Below are positions 10,101-18,885 of a DNA stretch of 64,000 bases, piece by piece. Position 1 is the first letter of the stretch. The number at the start of each line of letters is the position of its first letter. The translations under genes and the position numbers were made by a program. Source of the stretch: Psychroflexus sediminis. Its GTDB lineage: Bacteria > Bacteroidota > Bacteroidia > Flavobacteriales > Flavobacteriaceae. The notes beneath the pieces are model-generated. The model was not told where the DNA came from and searched no databases. It saw only the letters and a list, made by a program, of their open reading frames with translations. The stretch is taken from contig NZ_FNCW01000003.1 of assembly GCF_900099815.1 (NCBI RefSeq), positions 243,756 to 307,755 of the forward strand. The letters run 5' to 3'.

Positions 10101-10123
10101 AAAAGCCCTCATTGAGGGCTTTT
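10101..10123. terminator. Bidirectional hairpin terminator between TPR gene and rpoD
   Basis: A perfect 10-bp stem (AAAAGCCCTC with GAGGGCTTTT) and a 3-nt loop lie between two convergent genes, with A and T runs on either side so it can stop transcription on both strands. Confidence 0.8.
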
Positions 10124-10143
10124 AAATTATTATATTCTGAAAA

Positions 10144-11007
10144 TTATCCCAAATAAGTTTTTAAGATAGTACTTCTGGAGGTGTGTTTTAAACGTCTAAC
10201 TCCCTTTTCTTTGATTTGGCGAACACGCTCTCTGGTCAGACCAAAAGTCTCACCAATTTCTTCAAGTGTCATCGGTTGCTGATTGCCTAAACCAAAATAA
10301 AGCCTGATGACATCTGCTTCACGTGTGGTTAAGGTTTCCAAAGCTCGTTCAATTTCAGTTTGGAGGGATTCGTGTAGCAAATCATTTTCTGGACTTGGAG
10401 ATTCCCCAAATTTTAAAACATCATACAGGTTGGAATCTTCACCTTCAATAAGTGGAGCATCCATAGATAGATGGCGACCAGAATTTTTTAAGGATTCTTT
10501 GACGTCGTTTATGGTCATTTCCAGTTCTTTAGCAATCTCATCCGGACTTGGAGGTCTTTGATGGCGCTGCTCCAGAATAGCAAAAGTTTTGTTGATTTTA
10601 TTAATAGACCCAATCTTGTTAAGCGGTAACCTTACCACACGAGACTGCTCAGCCAAAGCCGAAAGAATCGATTGTCTAATCCACCAAACTGCATAGGAAA
10701 TAAATTTGAAACCTCGTGTTTCATCAAAGCGTTTCGCTGCTTTAATCAAACCTAAGTTTCCTTCATTGATTAAATCGGGTAGGGTAAGACCCTGGTTTTG
10801 GTACTGTTTGGATACAGAAACCACGAATCTCAAGTTCGCTTTGGTCAATTTTTCCAGGGCAAGATCGTCTCCAGCTTTGATGCGTTGAGCTAATTCAACC
10901 TCTTCCTCGGCCGTAATTAAGTCTACTTTTCCAATTTCTTGAAGATACTTGTCTAAGGATGCAGTTTCTCTGTTGGTAACCTGCTTGGTAATTTTAAGTT
11001 GTCTCAT
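10144..11007 (-). CDS. rpoD: RNA polymerase primary sigma factor RpoD
   Basis: Housekeeping sigma-70 factor, 287 residues. Region 1.2 begins at [14 protein letters not shown]; region 2 contains [27 protein letters not shown] and the DNA-melting segment [16 protein letters not shown]; region 4.2 has the helix-turn-helix [19 protein letters not shown]. It lacks the long region 1.1 and the non-conserved insert of E. coli RpoD, which is normal for Bacteroidetes primary sigma factors. Several TAnnTTTG elements in this same window fit its expected specificity. It is a single-gene unit with terminators on both sides. Confidence 0.95.
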   Translation of the reverse strand: MRQLKITKQVTNRETASLDKYLQEIGKVDLITAEEEVELAQRIKAGDDLALEKLTKANLRFVVSVSKQYQNQGLTLPDLINEGNLGLIKAAKRFDETRGFKFISYAVWWIRQSILSALAEQSRVVRLPLNKIGSINKINKTFAILEQRHQRPPSPDEIAKELEMTINDVKESLKNSGRHLSMDAPLIEGEDSNLYDVLKFGESPSPENDLLHESLQTEIERALETLTTREADVIRLYFGLGNQQPMTLEEIGETFGLTRERVRQIKEKGVRRLKHTSRSTILKTYLG

Positions 11008-11114
11008 TTAGATATGTGCTCAATTATCGTTTATCTATATATTTTACGAACGAAGCTGATGAAATGTTACACAACCGATTCAAATAATTTAAATATTTAC
11101 AAAATGAGACTAAA

Positions 11115-11147
11115 AAAAGCCTGCTTAATAGTGATAAGCAGGCTTTT
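11115..11147 (-). terminator. Terminator after proA
   Basis: A 13-bp stem (AAAAGCCTGCTTA with TAAGCAGGCTTTT) and 7-nt loop stand 23 bases past the proA stop on the minus strand, followed by a run of T on that strand. It insulates the proline operon from rpoD transcription. Confidence 0.8.
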
Positions 11148-11169
11148 AAGACTTAAAATAATATTTAAA

Positions 11170-12369
11170 TTATTCTCTTATGTGACCATCACCCCACACA
11201 TAATATTTGTTGGTCACCAATTGCTTAAGTCCAAGTGGACCTCTGTGGTGCAATTTGTCAGTAGATATAGCTAATTCAGCTCCTACACCCATTTGTCCAC
11301 CATCGGTGAAACGGGTGGATGCATTTTGATAAACTGCAGCACAATCGATTTCTTGCATGAATTCAAGCGCTTTTTCATGGTCTTCAGTGATAATAACTGA
11401 AGAATGGCCGCCAGAATGTTTATTTATCATTTCAACTGCCTCATCGAAAGAGTCTACAGAGCCTAAAACAATTTTCAAGGCCAGAAACTCTTCTTTCCAC
11501 GTGTCTTCCGTTGGAAGAGTAGGGTAGTCTGTTATTTCTGCAGGTTTTCCATCGACAAGAATTTCAACTTTGTAATCATTTTCCAAAGTTTCAGCCAATT
11601 CTTTTATTTTGGAATCTAAATCTGGAAGATGAGAGTCAAATAAAACTTTATCCAAAGCATTACAACCAGAGATTTTATCGGTTTTAGCGTTGATGATTAC
11701 CTTTTTGGCAATATCCCAGTCAGCATCTGGGGCGACATATAGGAAATTATTACCCCGACCACTGACTAATACAGCGCAGTTCGCAGTTCTCTTGACGAAA
11801 TCGATCAATTTTTCACCGCCTCTTGGTACGATTAGGTCCATTTTTTCTGGTGGATTGCTTAAGAATTCTCTGGTTTCTTCTCGGTTGAGGTGAAGCAGGG
11901 TTATCCATTCTTTGGACAATCCGTTTTCCTCTAAGGCCTGATGCCAGCATTCTTCAAGAATTATATTACTATGATTGGCTTCTTTACCCCCTTTCAAAAA
12001 TATTTTATTATTTGCTTTAAAAGCAAGTACTGCAGCTTCAATAGTTACATCTGGTCTGGATTCATAAATAATCATGATGGTCCCGAACGGATCAGTTTTA
12101 TTTACAATTTTCAAACCTGTATCCAGTGTTCTTTCAGAAATCGTATTTCCTACAGGATCTTCTTGTTCTTTTACTTCTTTGATGGCTTGAATCATGCCAT
12201 CAACTTTATTCTGATCCACGACCAGCCGATCGTATAAAGCCTGATCATTCCTGTTGAAGGATTCAAGGTCTTTTTTATTGGCTTCTACAATTTCGTTTCT
12301 TCTTTTATCAATGATGGTCATCATTGACTGAAGAACATCATTTTTTTTGTTTGTATTTAATAATTTCAT
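11170..12369 (-). CDS. proA: Gamma-glutamyl phosphate reductase
   Basis: NADPH-dependent reduction of L-glutamyl 5-phosphate to glutamate 5-semialdehyde, the second step of proline synthesis in the cytosol. The protein has the aldehyde-dehydrogenase fold; DPFGTIMIIYESRPDVT and NKIFLKGGKEANHSN mark the cofactor domain, and the catalytic cysteine lies in KISGCNALDK near residue 240. The C-terminal GAELAISTDKLHHRGP motif is diagnostic for ProA. The 399-residue length is normal. It is last in the proC-proB-proA operon, 11 bp after proB, and is followed by a strong terminator. Confidence 0.95.
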   Translation of the reverse strand: MKLLNTNKKNDVLQSMMTIIDKRRNEIVEANKKDLESFNRNDQALYDRLVVDQNKVDGMIQAIKEVKEQEDPVGNTISERTLDTGLKIVNKTDPFGTIMIIYESRPDVTIEAAVLAFKANNKIFLKGGKEANHSNIILEECWHQALEENGLSKEWITLLHLNREETREFLSNPPEKMDLIVPRGGEKLIDFVKRTANCAVLVSGRGNNFLYVAPDADWDIAKKVIINAKTDKISGCNALDKVLFDSHLPDLDSKIKELAETLENDYKVEILVDGKPAEITDYPTLPTEDTWKEEFLALKIVLGSVDSFDEAVEMINKHSGGHSSVIITEDHEKALEFMQEIDCAAVYQNASTRFTDGGQMGVGAELAISTDKLHHRGPLGLKQLVTNKYYVWGDGHIRE

Positions 12370-12380
12370 TCTAATTGTTT

Positions 12381-13175
12381 TTAAACAGTAAATTTTGTTC
12401 CTACTTCTTTTCCTTCAAGAATATCTACAATAATATTCTCATCCTTTCCATTCGCGATGTAAGTGGGTATGTTTTTACTTGCTGTCATTTTTGCAATTTT
12501 CAGCTTGGATTCCATTCCACCACGACCTTCTCCTTCTCCTTTTTCATTTTCTTGAACGTATCTTTCAACATTATCATGTACACGAACATGTCTAAGCAAT
12601 TCTGAATCTTCGTGTTCTGGATGACCTGTATAAAGGCCTTCAATGTCGGTTAGCATGATCAGCATATCAGCGCCAACCAATTCAGAAACTAAACTTGCCA
12701 GTTCGTCGTTATCAGAAAACATCGACATAGAGAGGGATACAGCATCATCTTCATTTGCAATAGGCACGATACCTTCCTTCAATAAGCCTTCATAGCAGTT
12801 GATCATGTTTTCGCGGTATTTTCCCGGAGCAAAATCTCTCTTTGTTGCCAGAACCTGTCCACATCGCATTCCGAAATCATGAAACATAGTATAGTAATGT
12901 CTCATCATTCTTGGTTGTCCAACCGAAGAGTATACCTGCCGACGGGTAGATTTATCTTCCGATGAACACGAACCAAGCACTTCTTTACCAGCAATAGCTG
13001 AACCTGATGAAACAAGTATTGTAATGATATCGCGTTCATAGAGATAAGCTATTTGTCTGACCAAATTTTTAAGGATTGGGCCAACGATTCTATTGTTTCT
13101 GTTGGTCATTACATTGGTTCCAACTTTAACTACTATACGTTTTTTATGCATTCTATCTGAGTTTAAGTTATTCAT
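12381..13175 (-). CDS. proB: Glutamate 5-kinase, short form without PUA domain
   Basis: Phosphorylates L-glutamate to L-glutamyl 5-phosphate, the first and normally feedback-controlled step of proline synthesis. The amino-acid kinase fold is clear: VVKVGTNVMTNRN at the start, LVSSGSAIAGKEVLG, and the nucleotide region MLIMLTDIEGLYTGHP. The protein ends soon after this domain at about 264 residues, so the C-terminal PUA domain of the 367-residue E. coli enzyme is absent. The ATG at 13175 overlaps the proC stop by 8 bp; an ATG at 13151 (MHKKRIVV) aligns better with the family and may be the real start. Translational coupling to proC is likely either way. Confidence 0.92.
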   Translation of the reverse strand: MNNLNSDRMHKKRIVVKVGTNVMTNRNNRIVGPILKNLVRQIAYLYERDIITILVSSGSAIAGKEVLGSCSSEDKSTRRQVYSSVGQPRMMRHYYTMFHDFGMRCGQVLATKRDFAPGKYRENMINCYEGLLKEGIVPIANEDDAVSLSMSMFSDNDELASLVSELVGADMLIMLTDIEGLYTGHPEHEDSELLRHVRVHDNVERYVQENEKGEGEGRGGMESKLKIAKMTASKNIPTYIANGKDENIIVDILEGKEVGTKFTV

Positions 13176-13971
13176 CCCCTAATTCTACTGCTCTGTCAAA
13201 TGCGGCATAAGCGGCATCCTGAATGAGCTGTTTTACATTATTGTCATCCATAGAATCTAAAGCTGCTCTTGTTGTCCCTCCTTTAGAAGCGACTCTATCC
13301 ATCCATTTTTCAGGAGTTAAATCGGATTCATTGAACAATTGAACAGCACCTTCAAATGTATTGCTGACAAGGATTTTAGAATCGTTATCGGAGAATCCCA
13401 TTTTCTTTGCAGCATCCAGCATCGAAGCCATAAAATAAAAGATGTAGGCTGGTCCACTCCCGGAAATCCCTGTGGATTTATTGATGAAATCCTCGTTTTT
13501 TACACGAATAGATTCACCAGTCGTATCTAAAAGATTTCTGATCATAAGCAGCTCAACTCTTGAGACTTCTTTAGACTCTGTGTATGAAGTTACTCCTTTC
13601 CCTACTTTGGCAGGAAGGTTTGGCATTGTTCTTACCACTTTCTTAATGCCCAGGTTATTCTGAATATTCTCTATAGTGACCCCAGCCATCAGCGAAACTA
13701 TGATTTGCTGATCATTCAGCATGGGTTTCATTTTTTCGAATAATTCTTCGCTATGGTATGGTTTTACAGCTACAAAAACGACGTCTGCCTCTGGTAAGCA
13801 ATTTTCTAATTTTTCGTAGGTGTCATAATAAGAAACTTCACTTAGTTTATCCAATAAGACTTTTGAAACATCATAGATCATTAAGTTTTTTCTATTCAGT
13901 AAAGGGGATTTTGCCATTCCTTCAGAGTAGGTTAATCCCATATTACCTGCTCCTATTACTAATACTTTCAT
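13168..13971 (-). CDS. proC: Pyrroline-5-carboxylate reductase
   Basis: Reduces 1-pyrroline-5-carboxylate to proline with NAD(P)H, the last step of the pathway encoded here. The N-terminus has the Rossmann motif VIGAGNMG at residues 5-12; the C-terminal domain has the family signature GSGPAYIFYFMASM and a GATRAALD-like segment (GGTTRAALDSM). At 267 residues it is full length. As first gene of proC-proB-proA it sets expression of the operon; a 19-bp imperfect palindrome lies about 41 bases upstream of its start. All three proline enzymes are therefore under one control region. Confidence 0.94.
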   Translation of the reverse strand: MKVLVIGAGNMGLTYSEGMAKSPLLNRKNLMIYDVSKVLLDKLSEVSYYDTYEKLENCLPEADVVFVAVKPYHSEELFEKMKPMLNDQQIIVSLMAGVTIENIQNNLGIKKVVRTMPNLPAKVGKGVTSYTESKEVSRVELLMIRNLLDTTGESIRVKNEDFINKSTGISGSGPAYIFYFMASMLDAAKKMGFSDNDSKILVSNTFEGAVQLFNESDLTPEKWMDRVASKGGTTRAALDSMDDNNVKQLIQDAAYAAFDRAVELGDE

Positions 13972-14011
13972 TTTATTTTTTTAATGATTAATAAAAATGA
14001 TTGTTTAATAC

Positions 14012-14030
14012 TGTGCAAGCATGATGCACA
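14012..14030. promoter_or_regulatory. Palindrome upstream of proCBA, possible operator
   Basis: TGTGCA, seven bases, then TGCACA form an inverted repeat in the proC leader, next to a near-consensus -7 box (TAnnnTTTG on the minus strand, one base too long). The position would suit a repressor site. No regulator is known for it. Confidence 0.35.
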
Positions 14031-14174
14031 AATACTAAAATACCTATATTTTTTTGGCTTATTAGGTTATTAAACATGTTTTAAGAAAAAACAGCCATTA
14101 TTGCCAATAAGACTTCATTTTACTGAGGATTTACTCATGCAATTATGTCAGTTGCGCTAGTTTGTCAGTAAAAA

Positions 14175-14204
14175 AAAGCGGTTTAGAATGTTCTAAACCG
14201 CTTT
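14175..14204 (-). terminator. Terminator after pnp
   Basis: A perfect 14-bp stem (AAAGCGGTTTAGAA and its complement) with a 2-nt loop stands 18 bases beyond the pnp stop on the minus strand, with a T run following on that strand. Confidence 0.85.
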
Positions 14205-14221
14205 AGTAGATTAAATCAGAA

Positions 14222-16378
14222 TTAAGACTTTTTGTCTTCGTCTTCTTTTCTTGGACTTCTTTCCGGTTTTTCCATAAGCGCCTTTCTGGAAACTTTAGGT
14301 TTCTTGGTTCTAGGATCAACACCGAAGTATTTTACGTCTAATACGTCTCCGAGTTTTAATACATCGGAAACATTTTCTGTGCGTTCCCAGGCAAGTTCTG
14401 AAATGTGAAGCAGAACTTCATTTCCTGGTGCATCATTATATTCTACGACTACTCCAAAGTCAAGGACTTTTACAACAGTTACTTCATAAACACTGCCTTT
14501 TTCGGGCTTGAAGGTAACCGAGTCTATTTTTGCAAGAACTTTATCGATACCTTCTTGTTTAGTCCCAAGAATCTCTACGATGCCCTCTTCTGTAACGGGA
14601 TCTTCATTGATAACGATTTCTGTACCCGTTGTTTTTTGTAATTCTTGTATGACTTTTCCTCCGGGTCCAATTAAAGCACCAATAAATTCGTTTGGAATTC
14701 GTCTGGTGATGATTTTTGGAGCGTGAGCTTTCACAGATTCGTTTGGTTCTGAAATGGTTTCAGTCAGTTTTTCTAAAATATGAAGTCTTCCATTTCTGGC
14801 TTGTTTCAATGCTTTCACCAATATCTCATAGGGTAAACCTTTCACTTTGATGTCCATCTGGCAGGCTGTAATTCCATCTGCAGTTCCGGTTACTTTAAAA
14901 TCCATGTCCCCAAGGTGATCTTCGTCTCCAAGGATATCAGACAATACAGCATGACGCTCACCATCAGAAATCAATCCCATGGCAATACCAGAGACTGGTT
15001 TTTTCATTTTGATACCGGCGTCCATCATAGCCATAGTTCCGGCACAAACCGTTGCCATAGAAGAAGAACCATTGGATTCCAGGACTTCTGAAACGACTCT
15101 TACCGTATACGGGTTATTTTCTGGAAGCATTCCTTTAAGCGCACGCTGAGCTAGGTTTCCATGTCCTATTTCTCTTCGGGAAGTTCCACGTATAGGGTAA
15201 GCTTCTCCGGTACAAAAAGGAGGGAAGTTGTAATGCAGATAAAAGGTTTCCTCACCTTGATGCGTTGGCATATCAATGGTGTTGGCTTCTCTGGACGTAC
15301 CCAGTGTTACCGTTGCCAGTGCCTGAGTTTCACCTCTGGTAAAAATGGCAGAACCGTGAACTGATGGCAAATAATCGGTTTCACACCAGATAGGTCTAAT
15401 CTCATCTGTTTTCCTACCGTCTAATCGTATACCTTCAGCAAGTGTAAGTTCCCTTACGGCTTCTTTTTCTACTTTATTGAAATAGGTTTTGATCAGCTTT
15501 TCGTTTTCTTCCAGTTCTTCTTCAGAAAATAAAGCTAAAACTTCCTCTTTTACAGCAGAAAAGGCTTCTCCGCGATCTCTTTTGCTATGACCGCCTTTTG
15601 CGATATCATATATTTTTTGATAAGCAGCCTCGTGAACTTTTTTCTCGATAGCTTCATCCTCTTTGCCGGGATTGTATTCTCTTGTAGGCTTTTTACCAAA
15701 AGCTTCGGCTAATCTCAATTGAGCTTCCACCTGCTTTTTGATATGCTCGTGAGCAAACTGAATTGCTTCAGCCATTTCCTCTTCTGAAATTTCATCCATT
15801 TCACCTTCAACCATCATCACAGAATCTGCAGAAGCACCAATAATCATATCGATGTCTGATTCCAGAAGCTGACTGCGGCTTGGGTTAATCACAAATTCTC
15901 CATTGACTCTACCAACTCTGGCTTCAGAAATAGCAGTTTCAAAAGGAATATCAGATAACTGAATGGCTGTGGAAGCTGCAAGTCCGGCCAGAGCGTCCGG
16001 CATGACATCTTCATCATGAGACATCAACTGAATCATAACCTGAGTTTCTGTTCTATAATCTGATGGGAAAAGCGGACGCAATACACGGTCTACGATTCTC
16101 ATCGTGAGCACTTCGCCATCACTTGGTCTTGCTTCTCTTTTGAAGAAACCACCAGGATAACGGCCAGCTGCTGCAAATTTCTCTCTATAGTCTACGGTTA
16201 GTGGAAAGAAATCTAAACTGCTTTCTTTATAAGAAGAGACAACAGTACACAATAGCATAGCGTTACCCATTTGGACAACTACAGAGCCATGTGCTTGTTT
16301 TGCTAATTTACCGGTCTCAAGTTTGATTTCTCTTCCATCACCGAGATCGATAACTTCATTAAATGTTTTTGGAATCAT
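14222..16378 (-). CDS. pnp: Polynucleotide phosphorylase
   Basis: 3'-5' phosphorolytic exoribonuclease of mRNA decay; forms a trimeric ring in the cytosol. Two RNase PH-like domains are visible: the first around [24 protein letters not shown], the second with [16 protein letters not shown] and the catalytic-region [16 protein letters not shown]. They are followed by a KH domain ([19 protein letters not shown]) and a C-terminal S1 domain ([15 protein letters not shown]). The 718-residue length is normal. It follows rpsO on the same strand, as in most bacteria, but a terminator lies between them, so pnp likely also has its own promoter in the 110 bp before it. Confidence 0.96.
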   Translation of the reverse strand: MIPKTFNEVIDLGDGREIKLETGKLAKQAHGSVVVQMGNAMLLCTVVSSYKESSLDFFPLTVDYREKFAAAGRYPGGFFKREARPSDGEVLTMRIVDRVLRPLFPSDYRTETQVMIQLMSHDEDVMPDALAGLAASTAIQLSDIPFETAISEARVGRVNGEFVINPSRSQLLESDIDMIIGASADSVMMVEGEMDEISEEEMAEAIQFAHEHIKKQVEAQLRLAEAFGKKPTREYNPGKEDEAIEKKVHEAAYQKIYDIAKGGHSKRDRGEAFSAVKEEVLALFSEEELEENEKLIKTYFNKVEKEAVRELTLAEGIRLDGRKTDEIRPIWCETDYLPSVHGSAIFTRGETQALATVTLGTSREANTIDMPTHQGEETFYLHYNFPPFCTGEAYPIRGTSRREIGHGNLAQRALKGMLPENNPYTVRVVSEVLESNGSSSMATVCAGTMAMMDAGIKMKKPVSGIAMGLISDGERHAVLSDILGDEDHLGDMDFKVTGTADGITACQMDIKVKGLPYEILVKALKQARNGRLHILEKLTETISEPNESVKAHAPKIITRRIPNEFIGALIGPGGKVIQELQKTTGTEIVINEDPVTEEGIVEILGTKQEGIDKVLAKIDSVTFKPEKGSVYEVTVVKVLDFGVVVEYNDAPGNEVLLHISELAWERTENVSDVLKLGDVLDVKYFGVDPRTKKPKVSRKALMEKPERSPRKEDEDKKS

Positions 16379-16488
16379 AATAATGATTTTAAGGTTATAC
16401 TTTTTTCTTAATACGTGTTGTTGTGTTGTGGTTTAGAAAAAAATGTAAAACCATTGGAAGTCGTCCCTAGGAACGCTTTTAAATTAAA

Positions 16489-16509
16489 AAAGGGGCAAAT
16501 TGCCCCTTT
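16489..16509 (-). terminator. Terminator or attenuating hairpin between rpsO and pnp
   Basis: A 9-bp stem (AAAGGGGCA with TGCCCCTTT), 3-nt loop, then T-rich sequence on the minus strand, 4 bases past the rpsO stop. Read-through would deliver RNA to pnp. Confidence 0.75.
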
Positions 16510-16513
16510 AATT

Positions 16514-16783
16514 TTATTTTCTTAATCCTAATTCTTTTACTATTGCTCTGTATCTCATAATGTCTTTTTTCATAAGATAATCAAGAAGATTTCTTCTTTT
16601 ACCAACCAATTTTACCAAAGATCTTTCAGAATTAAAGTCTTTTCTGTTTGTTTTAAGGTGCTGAGAGATATGTTCAATTCTCTTCGTCATCAATGCGATT
16701 TGTCCTTCAGCAGAACCAGAATCTTTCTCGTCCTTACCGTGTTTAGCAAATAATTTGCCCTTTTCTTCTAATGTTAAGTACAT
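16514..16783 (-). CDS. rpsO: 30S ribosomal protein S15
   Basis: Binds the central domain of 16S rRNA early in small-subunit assembly. The 89 residues contain the family signature GSAEGQIALMTKRIEHISQHLK and the C-terminal LVGKRRNLLDYLMKKDIMRYRAIV. The start context is unambiguous. A TACTTTTG promoter element and a 5'-terminal hairpin lie upstream, which could allow S15 to control its own synthesis as it does in other bacteria by other RNA structures. Downstream is pnp, separated by a terminator hairpin. Confidence 0.97.
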   Translation of the reverse strand: MYLTLEEKGKLFAKHGKDEKDSGSAEGQIALMTKRIEHISQHLKTNRKDFNSERSLVKLVGKRRNLLDYLMKKDIMRYRAIVKELGLRK

Positions 16784-16813
16784 GCCAATATTATTTCAAT
16801 AATTTTTATGCTA

Positions 16814-16845
16814 GAATAGATTTTCTATTCAATCCTGCAAAAGTA
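16814..16845 (-). promoter_or_regulatory. rpsO promoter (TACTTTTG) and 5'-terminal leader hairpin
   Basis: On the minus strand TACTTTTG (16838-16845) fits TAnnTTTG and predicts a transcript start near 16831. The first leader bases would then form a perfect 7-bp hairpin, GAATAGA-AAA-TCTATTC (16814-16830). The start codon follows about 30 bases later. Confidence 0.5.
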
Positions 16846-16882
16846 AACTTTTAAAATGAAATGGAATATGAAATTTTAAAAA

Positions 16883-17746
16883 TTATGCTCGCACAGGTTG
16901 ATTCATAACAAGATCGATGTACAAATTAATCTTGTTTTTGAGTTCTTTTCTGTGAGAAATAAAATCTAAAAAGCCATGCTCCTTTAAAAACTCAGAAGAT
17001 TGAAAACCTTTTGGCAAATCTTTTCCTGTCGTGTCTTTGACGACTCTAGGGCCTGCAAAGCCGATTAAGGCACCGGGTTCTGCAATGTTAATATCTCCAA
17101 GCATGGCGAACGAAGCTGTTGTTCCGCCAGTTGTTGGGTCGGTACAGAGCGAAATATACGGTAACTTAGCTTTAGCTAATTGTGTGAGTTTGACCGATGT
17201 TTTTGCCAGCTGCATCAGCGATAAGGCCGCTTCCATCATCCTCGCACCTCCAGATTTGGAAATGATAATCAAGGGACAATTATGGGCTATAGCATGATCC
17301 ACGGCTCTGGCGATTTTTTCACCGACAACAGACCCCATGGAACCCCCTATAAATTTGAAATCCATAGCAGCAATCACAATTTGCTTTCCTTTTGACTTAC
17401 CGATAGCCGTTCTGATCGCATCATTAAGTTCTGTTTTTCCTTCGACTTCTTTTAACCGGTCTTTGTATTTTTTGGTGTCTTCAAACTTTAAAGGATCTTT
17501 CGATTTCAACTTAGCATCCAATTCTTCATATTTTCCACTATCAAAAAGGATATCAAAATACTCCGCACTTCCTATTCTAACATGATAATCATCTTCTGGA
17601 CTTACGAAAAAGTTTTTTGCAAGTTGTTCTGCATCGATAATTTTACCAGTAGGAGATTTATACCAAAGCCCTTTAGGGACATCTTTTTTATCCTCTGTAG
17701 CTGTTTGAATTCCTTTTTTCTTTCTTTTAAACCAAGCTGCCGCCAT
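16883..17746 (-). CDS. accD: Acetyl-CoA carboxylase carboxyltransferase beta subunit, no zinc ribbon
   Basis: With AccA it moves the carboxyl group from biotin to acetyl-CoA, the committed step of fatty acid synthesis. The crotonase-like core is clear: [41 protein letters not shown] and [17 protein letters not shown]. The N-terminal region [10 protein letters not shown]...[10 protein letters not shown] aligns with the zinc ribbon of E. coli AccD, but all four cysteines are replaced (no cysteine in residues 1-100). I recall the same loss in other Flavobacteria, so it is a lineage trait rather than damage. It is 17 bp downstream of fbaA on the same strand. Confidence 0.94.
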   Translation of the reverse strand: MAAAWFKRKKKGIQTATEDKKDVPKGLWYKSPTGKIIDAEQLAKNFFVSPEDDYHVRIGSAEYFDILFDSGKYEELDAKLKSKDPLKFEDTKKYKDRLKEVEGKTELNDAIRTAIGKSKGKQIVIAAMDFKFIGGSMGSVVGEKIARAVDHAIAHNCPLIIISKSGGARMMEAALSLMQLAKTSVKLTQLAKAKLPYISLCTDPTTGGTTASFAMLGDINIAEPGALIGFAGPRVVKDTTGKDLPKGFQSSEFLKEHGFLDFISHRKELKNKINLYIDLVMNQPVRA

Positions 17747-17763
17747 ATGTTGTAGGTACTATA

Positions 17764-18831
17764 TTATAATGTGTTGATATTATTGAGATCTTCAAAAGCT
17801 TTTTCCAATCTGGTGATAAATGTTTTTTCACCTTCTCTAAGCCATTTTCTTGGATCATAATGTTTTTTATTAGGGACATCATCTCCTTCAGGGTTGCCTA
17901 TCTGGGCAGAAATATAGTCTATTTTCGAAGTCATATAATCTCTAATGCCCTCTGTAAATGCGTATTGTAAATCTGTATCGATATTCATTTTGATAACCCC
18001 GTAACCGATGGCTTCTTTTATTTCTTCAACAGTTGAACCACTACCGCCATGAAATACAAAATCGATATGATTTTCTTTTACGTCATATTTATTGGAGATA
18101 TATTCCTGAGAATTTTTAAGAATTTTTGGAGTGAGTTTTACGTTTCCTGGCTTATAAACGCCATGTACATTTCCAAAGGCTGCTGCAATTGTAAATTGAT
18201 CTGAAACTTTGCTCAGTTCCTCATAAGCATAGGCTACCTCTTCAGGTTGGGTATATAATTTAGAGGAATCAATATCTGTATTATCAACACCATCTTCTTC
18301 ACCACCAGTAACACCGAGTTCAATTTCTAAAGTCATTCCCATCTTTTTCATTCTTTCCAGATAGGTTTTGCAAATCTCAATGTTTTCTTCTAAAGGTTCT
18401 TCAGAAAGGTCTATCATGTGAGAGCTGTAAAGTGGTTTGCCGTGAGTTTTGTAAAATTTCTCCCCCTCATCCAGCAATCCATCGATCCAGGGCAGCAATT
18501 TTTTAGCACAATGATCGGTATGTAAGATCACCGTTGCTCCATAAGCTTCTGCCAAGTCGTGAACGTGTTTTGCTCCAGAGGCAGCGCCTTTAATCGCAGC
18601 AATTTCATTTTCGTTGGATAAACCCTTACCAGCATTAAACTGAGCTCCTCCATTTGAAAATTGGAGAATTACCGGAGAATTTAATTTTGCAGCGGTTTCA
18701 AGAACGGCATTTATGGTATTGGACCCTACAACGTTTACTGCAGGAAGAGCGTAATTGTTGTCTTTCGCATGTTGAAAAATAGCTTGAACTTCTTTTCCAG
18801 TCGCTACGCCAGGCTTTATATTATGACTCAT
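17764..18831 (-). CDS. fbaA: Class II fructose-bisphosphate aldolase
   Basis: Zinc enzyme that cleaves fructose 1,6-bisphosphate to dihydroxyacetone phosphate and glyceraldehyde 3-phosphate in glycolysis and runs backward in gluconeogenesis. The zinc site HTDHCAKKLLPW is near residue 110, followed by LEIELGVTGGEEDGVDN; VFHGGSGSTVEEI and the NIDTDLQYAF phosphate loop are present. The 355-residue length and these motifs place it in the class IIA group, like E. coli FbaA. It lies 54 bp after tamL and 17 bp before accD. Confidence 0.95.
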   Translation of the reverse strand: MSHNIKPGVATGKEVQAIFQHAKDNNYALPAVNVVGSNTINAVLETAAKLNSPVILQFSNGGAQFNAGKGLSNENEIAAIKGAASGAKHVHDLAEAYGATVILHTDHCAKKLLPWIDGLLDEGEKFYKTHGKPLYSSHMIDLSEEPLEENIEICKTYLERMKKMGMTLEIELGVTGGEEDGVDNTDIDSSKLYTQPEEVAYAYEELSKVSDQFTIAAAFGNVHGVYKPGNVKLTPKILKNSQEYISNKYDVKENHIDFVFHGGSGSTVEEIKEAIGYGVIKMNIDTDLQYAFTEGIRDYMTSKIDYISAQIGNPEGDDVPNKKHYDPRKWLREGEKTFITRLEKAFEDLNNINTL

Positions 18832-18885
18832 AATGTATTGTTTTTATTAATATTCAGATTTGTAAAATTAATAAATATAAATCTA

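Noticed and set aside
14405-15364. Several open frames on the plus strand opposite pnp
   Set aside because: They are antisense to a clearly coding, conserved gene and show no family motifs or promoters.
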